Assembly: GCA_018263405.1 (NCBI GenBank)
Contig: JAANXG010000076.1
Location: 1-40,312 of the forward strand
From: Gammaproteobacteria bacterium
Lineage (GTDB): Bacteria > Pseudomonadota > Gammaproteobacteria > Arenicellales > JAANXG01
Direction: 5' to 3'
Length of the DNA: 40,312 bases
Made by a program: the position numbers and the translations under genes. The notes beneath the pieces were generated by a model that was not told the DNA's origin, ran no database searches, and worked only from the letters and a program-made list of their open reading frames with translations. Positions 23,467 to 32,612 of this stretch are shown piece by piece (the first letter of the stretch is position 1; each line of letters starts with the position of its first letter).

Positions 23467-26400
23467 TTACGAACCTATCGATACGTGATCGACGAGTCTT
23501 TTTAGCTCGCGCGCCCCGACGGTAATCATCGCGAAGTCCGGTTTGTCGGTGTCCGTCAGCTCGGACAGCACGGCGCGCAAGCGTTCGTATCGGTGGTGAT
23601 TGTTCTCAACCCACACGGCGATGGCGTTTTCGATATCACCGATTCCATTGCCCGTGGAGTTGGCGACATCCAGGGTTAACAAGTGCTGATAACGGTATAG
23701 ATCCCAATACAGTCCGTCCTGAGCACGCCGCTGCCAATGCCGGCCTACTTCCAGTTGTGACAACTGTTCCCGGAGCCAGTAGAGTTCAAACCGATTCCCG
23801 AGCCGGAAATACAGTTTCGCAATCTGTTCCAGATTCTTATTGCAGCTCGATGCCGCCTCGATGATATCCAGACCGGACAAGAGGGCGCCCAAGGAAGCGC
23901 ATCTGCGCGCCGCTTCCGGAGGTACACCGTGCTTTTCAAGCTGCCCGGCTTTGGCCATGAGACCGTCTCGATGGGGTTCGACCACCAACTCGTAGAGATC
24001 GGTTCTTATGGTTTCGATTCCCTCTCGAAATTGTTCAACAGCCTTGCTGATATCCAGCGGTAATTCGGCATTTTGCAGCAGCCAGGCCGCGGCTCGCTCG
24101 ATCAGTCGACCTCCCTCGAGGAGCATCTCCATCTGTACGTCCGTGGCAACCTTGTTGTCGAGGGATTCGATATCTCTTCTGTAGGTCGGTAAATCGAAGA
24201 TATCCCGCGCAGCGGCGTAAGCGCGAAACAGATTATCGATGGAGTACCCCAGTTCGTCGCAATATCGCTGCACGATCGTGAAACCGGCTGAATTGACCAG
24301 ACTGTTGGTTAAATGGGTAGCGATAATCTCGCGGCGCAAAGGATGGTATTCCATACCGGTCTCATGCCGCTTGCTGAGCACGTTCGGGAAGTAGCGCTGC
24401 AGGTCAGTTGACAGCCACGGATCCTCCGGCGCATCGGAAGCCAGCAACCTTTGATATACGTCGATCTTGACATAGGAGAGCAGAATAGCCAGCTCCGGTT
24501 TACACAGCCCCTCGTGCTCATTCTGGCGTTCCTTGATGAGATCTTTGCTGGGCAGATATTCCAGATCCCGGTCCAGCAAACCTTTACGTTCCAGGGCCCG
24601 CATAAGCCTGACATAGGAATCGAATCTCTCCCGGCGCTGGTAGTTGGAAATGCTGATCGCCTGGCCCTGGCGGTAGTTGTTGTTTAATACGAGGCTTGCC
24701 ACTTCATCCGTCATTTCGTGAAGCAGGGCATTGCGTTCATCCATATCCATATTGCCCTCGGCCACCACGTGGCTCAGCAAGGTCTTGATATTCACTTCGT
24801 GGTCGGAACAGTCCACGCCGCCCGAATTATCGATGGAGTCCGTGTATATCAGACCGCCCTTGCGGGCAAATTCAATCCGTCCCAGTTGGGTGAATCCCAG
24901 GTTGCCGCCCTCGCCAACCACTTTGCACCGTAGATCGGTGCCGTTGGCCCGTATGGCGTCGTTGGCCCGGTCGCCGGCGTCGGCGTGTGTCTCGTTACGG
25001 CTTTTGACGAATGTACCGATGCCCCCGTTCCAGAACAGCTCCACGGGGGCTTTTACGATGACGGACATCAGTTCGTTGGGAGTGAGAACCGACCGTTGAA
25101 CGTCGAGCACCTTGCGGGCCTGTTCGGACAAATTGATGGACTTGGCGCTGCGCTTGTACACGCCGCCGCCCTCGGAGATTAAATCGGTGTCGTAATCCGT
25201 CCAACCGGAACGAGGTAGGTTGAACAACCGTTCCCGTTCGCGGAAACTGGACTCCGGGTCCGGGTCGGGGTCAATGAATATATGGAGATGGTTGAATGCC
25301 GCAACGAGCTTGATTTGCCGCGACAACAGCATGCCATTGCCGAACACGTCGCCACCCATGTCCCCGATTCCGATAACCGTGAACGGTTCCACCTGGCAGT
25401 CTTTGCCGAGTTCACGAAAATGGCGTTTCACCGATTCCCAGGCACCGCGCGCTGTGATGCCCATGGTTTTATGGTCGTAGCCAACCGATCCACCGGATGC
25501 AAATGCATCGCCAAGCCAGAAATTGTTTTTGACGGCGATGCCATTGGCAATATCCGAAAATGTCGCGGTTCCCTTGTCGGCCGCGACGACCAAATAAGGA
25601 TCATCGTCGTCATACCGCACCGTGTTCCTCGGCGGTACGATTTCGCTTTCGACCCGGTTGTCGGTTAGATCCAGAAGTCCCTGGATGAATGTGCTGTAAC
25701 AGCGGACTACCTCATCCTTGAGCGCATCCGGGTTTGACGGTTGTTGTTTGACGACGAAGCCGCCCTTGGCACCCACCGGAACAATCACCGCGTTCTTTAC
25801 CATTTGTGCCTTCATTAGGCCGAGTATTTCGGTGCGAAAGTCCGCACGACGGTCTGACCACCGCAGTCCACCCCGGGCAACCTTGCCGCCGCGCAGGTGT
25901 ACGCCCTCGACCCAGGGTGCGTATACGAAAATCTCGAAGTTTGGCCGGGGCTTGGGCGCGGCGCTGATATCCTCGGGGTTTAACTTGATGACAAGGTAAG
26001 AAGACGGTTTGCCGTCTTCGTCCTTCTGGTAGTAGTTGGTTCGAAGCGCCGCGAGGATCACGGACAAATAAAGGCTCAATATTCGATCTTCGTCCAGGCT
26101 GCCGACATCATTGATCAGCTCTTGAATTTCGGTTTTCAACCCGTTAAGACGAGCTTCATTGCTTGTCCGATGCGGATTAAAGCGGGCTTCAAAAAATTCC
26201 ACCAGCGCTTTGGCGATTGCGCCGTTGTGAGAAAGCGTATTTTCAATGTATGCCTGGCTAAAAGGCACGCCGAGCTGGAGAAGGTAACGGCACAGCGCGC
26301 GCAGGACCATAGCCTGCCGCCAGTTCAGGTCAGCTTCCAGTACTAATCGATTGAATCCGTCATTCTCGATTTCGCCCTGATAGACGCCGACAATCGCGTC

Positions 26401-28302
26401 GCTGAATCGCTCGACCACTTCCCGGGGATTAGTCGGGGCTTCGCTGTGCATGGCCATTCTGAAGTCGTGAATCCATGCCTGGCCCTCTTCAAGGCGCAGC
26501 CGGTACGGGCGCTCGGCGATAACACGCAAGCCCATGTTCTCCAACATTGGCAGTATGTCGGACAGTGGAATCAGATTCTTCGTATGGTATAGCCGCAAAC
26601 GCAGTGTATGCGGCGCATCGCCGGGAACGCGATACAAATCCATCTCGAGCGCTGAGCCTTCTCTGAGTTTTTCCAACGCGTCGATATCGCGGACCGCCAA
26701 TGCGACGGAAAATTCTTCCTGGTAGCCGGCGGAAAAAGCTTCCTGGTAACGGTGCAGCAACGCATTGCCGCTCTCTTCTCCATACTGATTTTTCAGGCCG
26801 CTGCCGAGTTTCTCCCGCCAACTGTGAGCCGCCTGGGCCAATTCGAGCTCAAGCGCTTTGAAGTCGACGTCCGTTTCCACTTTCGGATCCGTGTGGATCA
26901 AGAAATGGACGCGTGCCAGAGCCGATTCGTCGAGGTTTATGTTGAACTCTATCCGCTTGCCGTGGAACGCGTCCATGAGTATGTCTTCGAATCGTTTGCG
27001 CATTCGCGTGTCATAGCGGTCCCGCGGTAAAAATATGATGCAGGATACGAAGCGTCGATAGGGATCGATACGCGTGAACAAGCGCAGCCGCTGGCGTTCC
27101 TGCAGATGCAAAATGCCGGTAACGTGCTGGTTGAGCTGCTCGGCGGCGATCTGCATCAACTCATCGCGGGGATAGTTTTTCAGGATCGTTTGCAGGGTCT
27201 TATCCGAGTGGCTGTTCTTCTGCAGGCCAGAACGCTCCGTGACGTACTGGAGGTTGCGGCGGATGATGGGGATTTTATACGGGTCACAGGAATAGACGTT
27301 CGACGTGTAAAGCCCCATGAAACGGAACTCGCCGATGACATTGCCGTCATCGTCAAAACGCTTGAAGCCAATGTAGTCGAGATAACCGGGGCGGTGTACC
27401 GTCGACCGGGCGATGCCCTTGGTCAGCGTCAGAATCTTGGGTTCCCGGGCGAGGCGCCGCAGCTCCGCCGGCAGGTGCGCGAAGGACAAGGAGACCTTCT
27501 GGCATTTGTGTTCGCGGAGTATGCCCAGGCCGGAGTTTGGCACGATCGTCAGGACGTCGTCGCCGGATTCTTCGGCCTTGAGGTCGTACTCCCGGTAACC
27601 GAGAAACGTGAAATTATTCTTAGCCAGCCAGTCGAGGAACTCGCAGGCTTCGTTGACTTCGTCGGCCCCCAGGAAAGAATGTTCGGTCTGGAGTTCTTGT
27701 TTGATGCGAGGCACGCGGCCCACCATCGATTTCCAATCCGCGACTACGCACGCCACGTCCTGCAGTATTTTTTCCAGCTCCGATTGAAGCGATAGTAGAT
27801 TCTTTTCAGAGGTTTCACAGTCGATTTCAATGTGCAAAAAGGACTCGGCCCGCGCACCTTCATGGCCGGCGTCCACGAACGCCCGTAAATTACCCTCTGT
27901 ATCCCGCAGCACGCGAACCAGCGGGTGGATGGTCAGATGGATGGTCAAGCCGAGGCGGTTCAGGACAATGCCCACAGAGTCCACCAGAAAAGGCATGTCG
28001 TCGGTCACCACTTCCACTATCGTGTGGGTGGATTGCCATCCATGGGTGGCGATGGTGGGATTGAAAATCCGTATTAGCGGCTGACCGGGTGCGCGCTGTT
28101 GGGTAAATTCCGCGTGGCCGATCGCCATGGCCCTGAGACTATCGACATCCCGTTCCACCATATCCTCAGGGGGGACGTCACTGAAGTAGCACTTGAGAAA
28201 CCTATCGACGCCGGCGAAGATTGCTTCCTTGGGCGCTTCTCTCAGAATCTGCTCCACGAGTTTTTGCCGTTGTGTCTGGTTATAGTCTTGCAGCGCGCTC
28301 AC
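23467..28302 (-). CDS. gdhB: NAD-specific glutamate dehydrogenase, ~180 kDa type
   Basis: A 1611-aa enzyme of the large NAD-GDH class (P. aeruginosa GdhB is about 1620 aa), oxidatively deaminating glutamate to 2-oxoglutarate and ammonium. The N-terminal ~700 residues are the ACT-like regulatory region of this class (HTIVEVVTDDMPFLVDSVG). The catalytic core includes GGKVARGGLRWSDRRADFRTEILG and VPVGAKGGFVVKQ near residue 844, then VIGIGDMGGDVFGNGML near 980. The helical C-terminal domain completes the expected length. Start is GTG at 28302, supported by AAAGGGGGA about 4 nt upstream. Expressed alone; it ends stop-to-stop with the aspartoacylase-family gene. A glutamate-consuming enzyme beside a glutamate-ligating operon may be coincidence. 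Confidence 0.95.
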   Translation of the reverse strand: MSALQDYNQTQRQKLVEQILREAPKEAIFAGVDRFLKCYFSDVPPEDMVERDVDSLRAMAIGHAEFTQQRAPGQPLIRIFNPTIATHGWQSTHTIVEVVTDDMPFLVDSVGIVLNRLGLTIHLTIHPLVRVLRDTEGNLRAFVDAGHEGARAESFLHIEIDCETSEKNLLSLQSELEKILQDVACVVADWKSMVGRVPRIKQELQTEHSFLGADEVNEACEFLDWLAKNNFTFLGYREYDLKAEESGDDVLTIVPNSGLGILREHKCQKVSLSFAHLPAELRRLAREPKILTLTKGIARSTVHRPGYLDYIGFKRFDDDGNVIGEFRFMGLYTSNVYSCDPYKIPIIRRNLQYVTERSGLQKNSHSDKTLQTILKNYPRDELMQIAAEQLNQHVTGILHLQERQRLRLFTRIDPYRRFVSCIIFLPRDRYDTRMRKRFEDILMDAFHGKRIEFNINLDESALARVHFLIHTDPKVETDVDFKALELELAQAAHSWREKLGSGLKNQYGEESGNALLHRYQEAFSAGYQEEFSVALAVRDIDALEKLREGSALEMDLYRVPGDAPHTLRLRLYHTKNLIPLSDILPMLENMGLRVIAERPYRLRLEEGQAWIHDFRMAMHSEAPTNPREVVERFSDAIVGVYQGEIENDGFNRLVLEADLNWRQAMVLRALCRYLLQLGVPFSQAYIENTLSHNGAIAKALVEFFEARFNPHRTSNEARLNGLKTEIQELINDVGSLDEDRILSLYLSVILAALRTNYYQKDEDGKPSSYLVIKLNPEDISAAPKPRPNFEIFVYAPWVEGVHLRGGKVARGGLRWSDRRADFRTEILGLMKAQMVKNAVIVPVGAKGGFVVKQQPSNPDALKDEVVRCYSTFIQGLLDLTDNRVESEIVPPRNTVRYDDDDPYLVVAADKGTATFSDIANGIAVKNNFWLGDAFASGGSVGYDHKTMGITARGAWESVKRHFRELGKDCQVEPFTVIGIGDMGGDVFGNGMLLSRQIKLVAAFNHLHIFIDPDPDPESSFRERERLFNLPRSGWTDYDTDLISEGGGVYKRSAKSINLSEQARKVLDVQRSVLTPNELMSVIVKAPVELFWNGGIGTFVKSRNETHADAGDRANDAIRANGTDLRCKVVGEGGNLGFTQLGRIEFARKGGLIYTDSIDNSGGVDCSDHEVNIKTLLSHVVAEGNMDMDERNALLHEMTDEVASLVLNNNYRQGQAISISNYQRRERFDSYVRLMRALERKGLLDRDLEYLPSKDLIKERQNEHEGLCKPELAILLSYVKIDVYQRLLASDAPEDPWLSTDLQRYFPNVLSKRHETGMEYHPLRREIIATHLTNSLVNSAGFTIVQRYCDELGYSIDNLFRAYAAARDIFDLPTYRRDIESLDNKVATDVQMEMLLEGGRLIERAAAWLLQNAELPLDISKAVEQFREGIETIRTDLYELVVEPHRDGLMAKAGQLEKHGVPPEAARRCASLGALLSGLDIIEAASSCNKNLEQIAKLYFRLGNRFELYWLREQLSQLEVGRHWQRRAQDGLYWDLYRYQHLLTLDVANSTGNGIGDIENAIAVWVENNHHRYERLRAVLSELTDTDKPDFAMITVGARELKRLVDHVSIGS

Positions 28303-28505
28303 AAATCCCCCTTTGGAACGGTTGTCATTACTCTGTTGAGTATAAGGCGATACAGTGAATTTATCGACTGGCGGGGCTTCGATACGTGCCAGTACCCGTC
28401 AAGATCGGCTTGAAGGAATTCTACGCTCCACCTCCCCACAGAGCTTGTTGTGGAACAACACGTGGAGGGTCGTCCGTTACCGTCCATGAACTCCTTTGCG
28501 TGGGT
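28303..28505. other. Spacer between acyl-CoA synthetase and GDH genes
   Basis: About 200 bases, both flanking genes on the minus strand. It contains nested inverted repeats around 28426-28467 (CTCCAC/GTGGAG outside, CCACA/TGTGG and TGTTG/CAACA inside), which could end the acyl-CoA synthetase transcript, but there is no T-run to confirm a terminator. Confidence 0.3.
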
Positions 28506-30134
28506 CTACAGTTTCCGCGCCCGTTCGCGGAGCGCGAATTTCTGAATCTTGCCGGTGGCGGTTTTGGGCAACTCGTCGAAAATCACCGTTTTGGGCGTTT
28601 TGAAATGCGCGAGACGTTTCCGGCAGAAATCGACAACGTCCTGCTCGCTCGTCTCGGTGCCGTTTTTTAAGGTTACGAAAGCGCACGGCGTTTCCCCCCA
28701 GTAATCGTCGGGTCGGGCCACCACGGCGGCCTCGATGATGGAAGGATGCGAATACAGAGCGTTTTCGACTTCCACGCTGGAAATGTTCTCACCGCCGGAG
28801 ATAATGATGTCTTTGGCGCGGTCGGTTACTTGCACGTAGCCGTCGGAGTGCCACACGGCGAGGTCCCCGCTGTGGAACCAGCCGCGGTCGAGGGCGGTTT
28901 GGGTGGCGGATTGATTTTTGAGGTAGCCCTTCATCACAGTATTACCCCGTAACAGGATTTCCCCCACTGTTTTTCCGTCCATTGGAACGGGTTCACCGGT
29001 GTCTCCGTCCGCCACACGATAATCTTCAATCATGAAAGTATTGACCCCCTGCCGAGCCATTATCCGTGCCTGCTCGGCGTCCGGGTGTGCGTCCCAGTCC
29101 TCGTGGCGGGCGCACACCATGGAGGGTCCGTAGGTTTCGGTGAGCCCGTATAAGTGCGTGACCCGCATCCCCAGCTCGCGCATACCGGCGATGACCGACT
29201 CCGGCGGGGGTGCTCCACCGGTGGCCACTTCAACCGTCCGAACGGGTTTGGCGAGTCGCGCCTCGGCGTTGTTCAGGAGCATGTTCAAGACGATCGGTGC
29301 GCCGCACATGTGCGTAACGTCGTGTGCGGCGATCAGGTTGAATATGCTGGGTGCGTCAACCTTGCGCAAGCAGACATGGGTGCCGGCCATCGCGGTCACC
29401 GTCCAGGGAAAACACCACCCATTGCAATGGAACATCGGTAAGGTCCATAGATAGATGGGATGCAATCCCATATTCCAGCTCAAGGCATTGCTGATGGTAT
29501 TCAGATACGCACCGCGGTGGTGGTATACAACCCCCTTGGGGTCACCGGTCGTGCCCGATGTGTAGTTCAGGGAGATCGCCTGCCACTCGTCTTCGGGCGG
29601 GGAACAGGGAAAGTTCGGATCGGCTTTTTCGAGCAGGTCTTCGTAGCGGAGTTCGTGAAAGCGCCCCTCCTCGGCGCGGGGGTCGTCGATCTCCACCAGC
29701 ACCGGCGGCTGTTCCAGTCCGTCCAGCGCCGTTAGCGCCGTAGCCGCTAGATCGCGGTCGACGATGAACACCTTGGCCCCGGAATGTTGCAGTTGAAAAC
29801 GGACGCTCGCCGGGTCCAGGCGTACGTTGATGGCGTTCAGAACGCCGCCGGTCATGGGTACGGCAAAATGGGCCTCCAGTAGGGGAGGTATGTTGGGGGC
29901 CAGGATCGACACGGTGTCGCCTTCGCCGATACCCTGTTCCCCGAGCGCCGCCGCCAGGCGCCGGCATCGTTCATAAGTCTGTCCCCAGGTGTAGCGCCGC
30001 TCGCCATAGATGACCGCTGTCTGCTGCGGGTAAACGGAGGCTGTCCGCCGCAGCAAACTGATGGGAGACAATGCGGTGTAGTTGGCGTAGGTTTTGGGCA
30101 GATCGGTCTCGAATGAGTTGCGCGCTACAGTCAT
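28506..30134 (-). CDS. Acyl-CoA synthetase (AMP-forming), medium/long-chain ACS-like
   Basis: About 542 aa AMP-forming ligase that activates a carboxylic acid to its CoA ester. Motifs: NYTSGTTGDPKGVVYHHRG, THLYGLTETYGPSM, GWFHSGDLAVWHSDGYVQVTDR, KDIIISGGENISS and the catalytic-lysine region LPKTATGKIQKFALRE. The PMFHCNGWCFPW stretch is typical of the large ACS group annotated as acyl-CoA synthetase family members near alkyl and dimethylsulfoniopropionate catabolism genes (DmdB-like). The start at 30134 is chosen because family homology begins near TDLPKTYANYTALSP; the open frame runs on to 30350, past the divergent gene start, and no strong ribosome site marks either. Substrate undetermined. 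Confidence 0.88.
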   Translation of the reverse strand: MTVARNSFETDLPKTYANYTALSPISLLRRTASVYPQQTAVIYGERRYTWGQTYERCRRLAAALGEQGIGEGDTVSILAPNIPPLLEAHFAVPMTGGVLNAINVRLDPASVRFQLQHSGAKVFIVDRDLAATALTALDGLEQPPVLVEIDDPRAEEGRFHELRYEDLLEKADPNFPCSPPEDEWQAISLNYTSGTTGDPKGVVYHHRGAYLNTISNALSWNMGLHPIYLWTLPMFHCNGWCFPWTVTAMAGTHVCLRKVDAPSIFNLIAAHDVTHMCGAPIVLNMLLNNAEARLAKPVRTVEVATGGAPPPESVIAGMRELGMRVTHLYGLTETYGPSMVCARHEDWDAHPDAEQARIMARQGVNTFMIEDYRVADGDTGEPVPMDGKTVGEILLRGNTVMKGYLKNQSATQTALDRGWFHSGDLAVWHSDGYVQVTDRAKDIIISGGENISSVEVENALYSHPSIIEAAVVARPDDYWGETPCAFVTLKNGTETSEQDVVDFCRKRLAHFKTPKTVIFDELPKTATGKIQKFALRERARKL

Positions 30135-30329
30135 GGAAGATAAACCGGTCACGTGGATATTCCACGAATATATCGCAAATTCCACGCCTGACTCCAAGGT
30201 GACCGTGCTGAATGCGACAATATCGTCTCGAAGGCGCTCCGGCAGCGTTTCCTGCATTACTAAACAACGTATGCAGCCCAGGTCTGTCCGGAGCTTTGTT
30301 ATGATGAGCCGATTCAAATAGAGCAGGAG
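30135..30329. other. Divergent spacer, acyl-CoA synthetase / flavoprotein
   Basis: About 195 bases between divergent starts. No convincing promoter pair or operator is visible on either strand. Confidence 0.3.
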
Positions 30330-31739
30330 ATGTGTTCGGTGTCCCCGCAATTACTGGAGCAATTGATTCAGTGCCTGGGCAAAAGCGCCGTGCTGGATCA
30401 TCCGTCGGTCCAGGAGGCTTATCTAATCGACCAGCGCGGTTACTACCGGGGCGCTGCGTCCGCCGTAGTGCGTCCGGCCTCGACGAAGCAGGTCGCCGAA
30501 ATCGTCATGATCGCGCGGCAGTTCGGTGTCTCGGTCGTGCCCCAGGGCGGCAACACGGGTTTGTGCGGCGGGGCCACGCCCGATGACAGCGGGTCGCAAC
30601 TGATTTTGAGCCTGGAGAAACTGAATACGATACGGGATGTTGACACCGTCGATTACTCCATGATGGTGGAAGCGGGTGTCATTTTGCAGAATATTCTTGA
30701 TACGGCGTGTGACCATGATTTATTTTTCCCGCTTGACCTGGCCGCCAAGGGTAGTTGCCAAATCGGCGGCAACCTGGCGACGAATGCCGGCGGCATCAAT
30801 GTGCTGCGCTATGGCAACGCCCGGGATTTGGTTCTCGGGTTGGAAGTCGTCCTGGCGGACGGATCGATCTGGAACGGTTTGTCTAACCTGCGAAAGGACA
30901 ACACGGGTTATGACCTGAAGCAATTGTTTCTCGGCTCGGAGGGTACCCTGGGCATTATTACGGCCGCCGTACTTAAACTGTTCCCCAGCCCCATGAACCG
31001 AAAGACCGCCATGCTCGTGGTTTCCAATCCGAAAGCGGCGTGCCGACTGCTCGGAACCGTGCGATCGATCTCCGGAGATGCCGTGGTGTCCTTTGAATAC
31101 ATTGGCCGCGAGGCCATGGAATGCGTGCTTTCCGGCATGAACGTGACAGACCCGTTTAACAAACGGTACGAGCACTATGTTCTGATTGAATTGGCAAGTG
31201 CCGCGGGAGGGGGAATTCTGGATGGAATGCTGGAACAGATTATGGAGCAGGGGATGGGAAGCCACGGGATAGTGGATGGCGTTTTGGCACAGAACGAACG
31301 CCAGCGGGAGGCGCTTTGGCACATCCGGGAATTGATTTCCGAGGCACAGAAGGGCTCCGTTAAGAACGACGTGTCGGTGCCTATATCCCGCTTGCCGCAA
31401 TTCCTGGAGAAGGCCGCCCAGTGCGTGGAGGCTACGTCACCGGGTTCCAGGCCTTGCCCCTTCGGCCATATTGGCGACGGCAACGTTCACTATAATATTC
31501 TTGCCCCGCAATCCGAAGAGCCGGCCGATTTCAGAGCGCGTAGCGGAGAGGCGCTTATCGCGGCTGTGACCGATCTGGCAATGAGTATGGATGGCAGCTT
31601 CAGCGCCGAGCACGGAATCGGCCAACTGCGCCTCGGTATGATGGAGCGCTATAAATCGCCCGAAGCCCTGGGTTTAATGAAGAAGCTCAAACGCTCAATG
31701 GACCCGGCCGGTGTCTTGAATCCCGGCAAAATCGTCTGA
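30330..31739 (+). CDS. FAD-linked 2-hydroxyacid dehydrogenase (D2HGDH/GlcD-like)
   Basis: A 469-aa flavoprotein of the VAO/PCMH fold, with a FAD_binding_4 domain (about 40-180) and a C-terminal FAD-oxidase domain. FAD contacts: VVPQGGNTGLCGGATP and GSCQIGGNLATNAGGINVLRYGN; RKDNTGYDLKQLFLGSEGTLGIITAAVLKLFP follows. The C-terminal PFGHIGDGNVHYNI carries the His/Asn metal and substrate residues seen in D-2-hydroxyglutarate and D-lactate dehydrogenases, and SAEHGIGQLR is the family end motif. ATG 30330 has GCAGGAG immediately upstream. It likely oxidises a D-2-hydroxyacid and passes electrons to a quinone or ETF; D-2-hydroxyglutarate is the best guess. Confidence 0.88.
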   Translation: MCSVSPQLLEQLIQCLGKSAVLDHPSVQEAYLIDQRGYYRGAASAVVRPASTKQVAEIVMIARQFGVSVVPQGGNTGLCGGATPDDSGSQLILSLEKLNTIRDVDTVDYSMMVEAGVILQNILDTACDHDLFFPLDLAAKGSCQIGGNLATNAGGINVLRYGNARDLVLGLEVVLADGSIWNGLSNLRKDNTGYDLKQLFLGSEGTLGIITAAVLKLFPSPMNRKTAMLVVSNPKAACRLLGTVRSISGDAVVSFEYIGREAMECVLSGMNVTDPFNKRYEHYVLIELASAAGGGILDGMLEQIMEQGMGSHGIVDGVLAQNERQREALWHIRELISEAQKGSVKNDVSVPISRLPQFLEKAAQCVEATSPGSRPCPFGHIGDGNVHYNILAPQSEEPADFRARSGEALIAAVTDLAMSMDGSFSAEHGIGQLRLGMMERYKSPEALGLMKKLKRSMDPAGVLNPGKIV

Positions 31740-31771
31740 TCTTGTTACAACGGCAAGCGGATCCCATCCGA

Positions 31772-32428
31772 TCAATAGTCCGCGCCGGATCCATTGATCA
31801 CGGCACTGACTTCGCTGAAATGCATGCTGAAATATTCAGCGATGTCTTTGAGGCTAAAACTCCCGGACCGATATGCTTCAGCGATTGCGCCCCGTTTGCT
31901 GGAGTGCATGCCGGCGATTTCTCCTAGAGAATCGCGTCGATGCGATTGTGGTACGAGCTCGGCGGAGCAGCTCGTCAACAAACCAAACATCTTTTCGGCC
32001 CAGGGACGCTCCCCCATGAAAATACCGAAGTGGATTTCCGGCAGGACGGTTCGATCTTTGCCGTTGCGCGCCGTTGCGAGTTGCCCGCCCGGGTTATTGC
32101 GGTCGTGAATGTAGCAGACAATCCGGGGCAGGGCGACATTGGGTTGCACGAGGTACAACCGATGATAATGTACGTTCTCTAACAGCGCCGAGAGACCGTC
32201 TTCCAGGTTGTCGGTCGTTGTTCCGAACAGCAGACGGACTGCTCCGAGATCGTAACCGGCAGCAAAAACTTCCCAGCCTAATTCTTTACTAGCGCCGCGT
32301 ACGGCTTCCAGCCGGGCGGCTCTATCTTTCACCCTGCTCAACTGGATGACCGGCCTCCAAAACAAGTAGTAATAAGTATTGGGCAGGTCAAGTTTGACTT
32401 CCACGACACTGATTCCATCCGGTGCCAT
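31772..32428 (-). CDS. RAYT-like protein lacking the catalytic HUH motif
   Basis: A 218-aa protein I read as a divergent member of the REP-associated tyrosine transposase (RAYT, Y1_Tnp/IS200-like) group. The segment RLEAVRGASKELGWEVFAAGYDLGAVRLLFGTTTDNLEDGLSALL lines up with the RAYT region where family members have ...GWxxxAYxLMPNHxHLLVxTPxxNLSxGM. The HxH metal pair is replaced here by AVR, so catalysis is not expected. The C-terminus, KRGAIAEAYRSGSFSLKDIAEYFSMHFSEVSAVI, matches the helix-turn-helix that ends many RAYTs. Ribosome site AGGGAA before ATG 32428; the frame is open with no internal stop. That suggests a retained, possibly DNA-binding role. Alternative: an unrelated small regulator with chance similarity. 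Convergent with the flavoprotein gene. Confidence 0.5.
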   Translation of the reverse strand: MAPDGISVVEVKLDLPNTYYYLFWRPVIQLSRVKDRAARLEAVRGASKELGWEVFAAGYDLGAVRLLFGTTTDNLEDGLSALLENVHYHRLYLVQPNVALPRIVCYIHDRNNPGGQLATARNGKDRTVLPEIHFGIFMGERPWAEKMFGLLTSCSAELVPQSHRRDSLGEIAGMHSSKRGAIAEAYRSGSFSLKDIAEYFSMHFSEVSAVINGSGADY

Positions 32429-32612
32429 TGCGATTCCCTATTTATTGAGTGGCCACTATTTCGTATCACGCTTTGCGGGGATACTAACAAGAGGCCCCGG
32501 GTTCGAGCATCACCCGGATTGATGAATTAGGGGGTGTTCGAAGCGACTTTTTGAATGTTCAGGCGGGGTCCGGCCCCCGCTCATGCCATTACGCCGGTTG
32601 TCCGTGGAACGA
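32429..32612. other. Spacer downstream of mmsA with a GC hairpin
   Basis: Between two minus-strand genes. GCGGGG (32563-32568) and CCCCGC (32575-32580) form a short hairpin just past the mmsA stop. Without a following T-run on the minus strand, it is at best a weak terminator. The promoter for the RAYT-like gene must lie in the rest. Confidence 0.35.

Noticed and set aside
23464..23469. Stop-to-stop abutment of the aspartoacylase-family and GDH genes as an overlap terminator
   Set aside because: The junction is striking, but no hairpin or T-run is present on either strand at the junction itself, so no terminator is called.
32495..32525. tRNA T-arm-like GGGTTCGAGC with a nearby CACCCGG
   Set aside because: No acceptor, D-arm or anticodon arm of correct spacing can be built around it.
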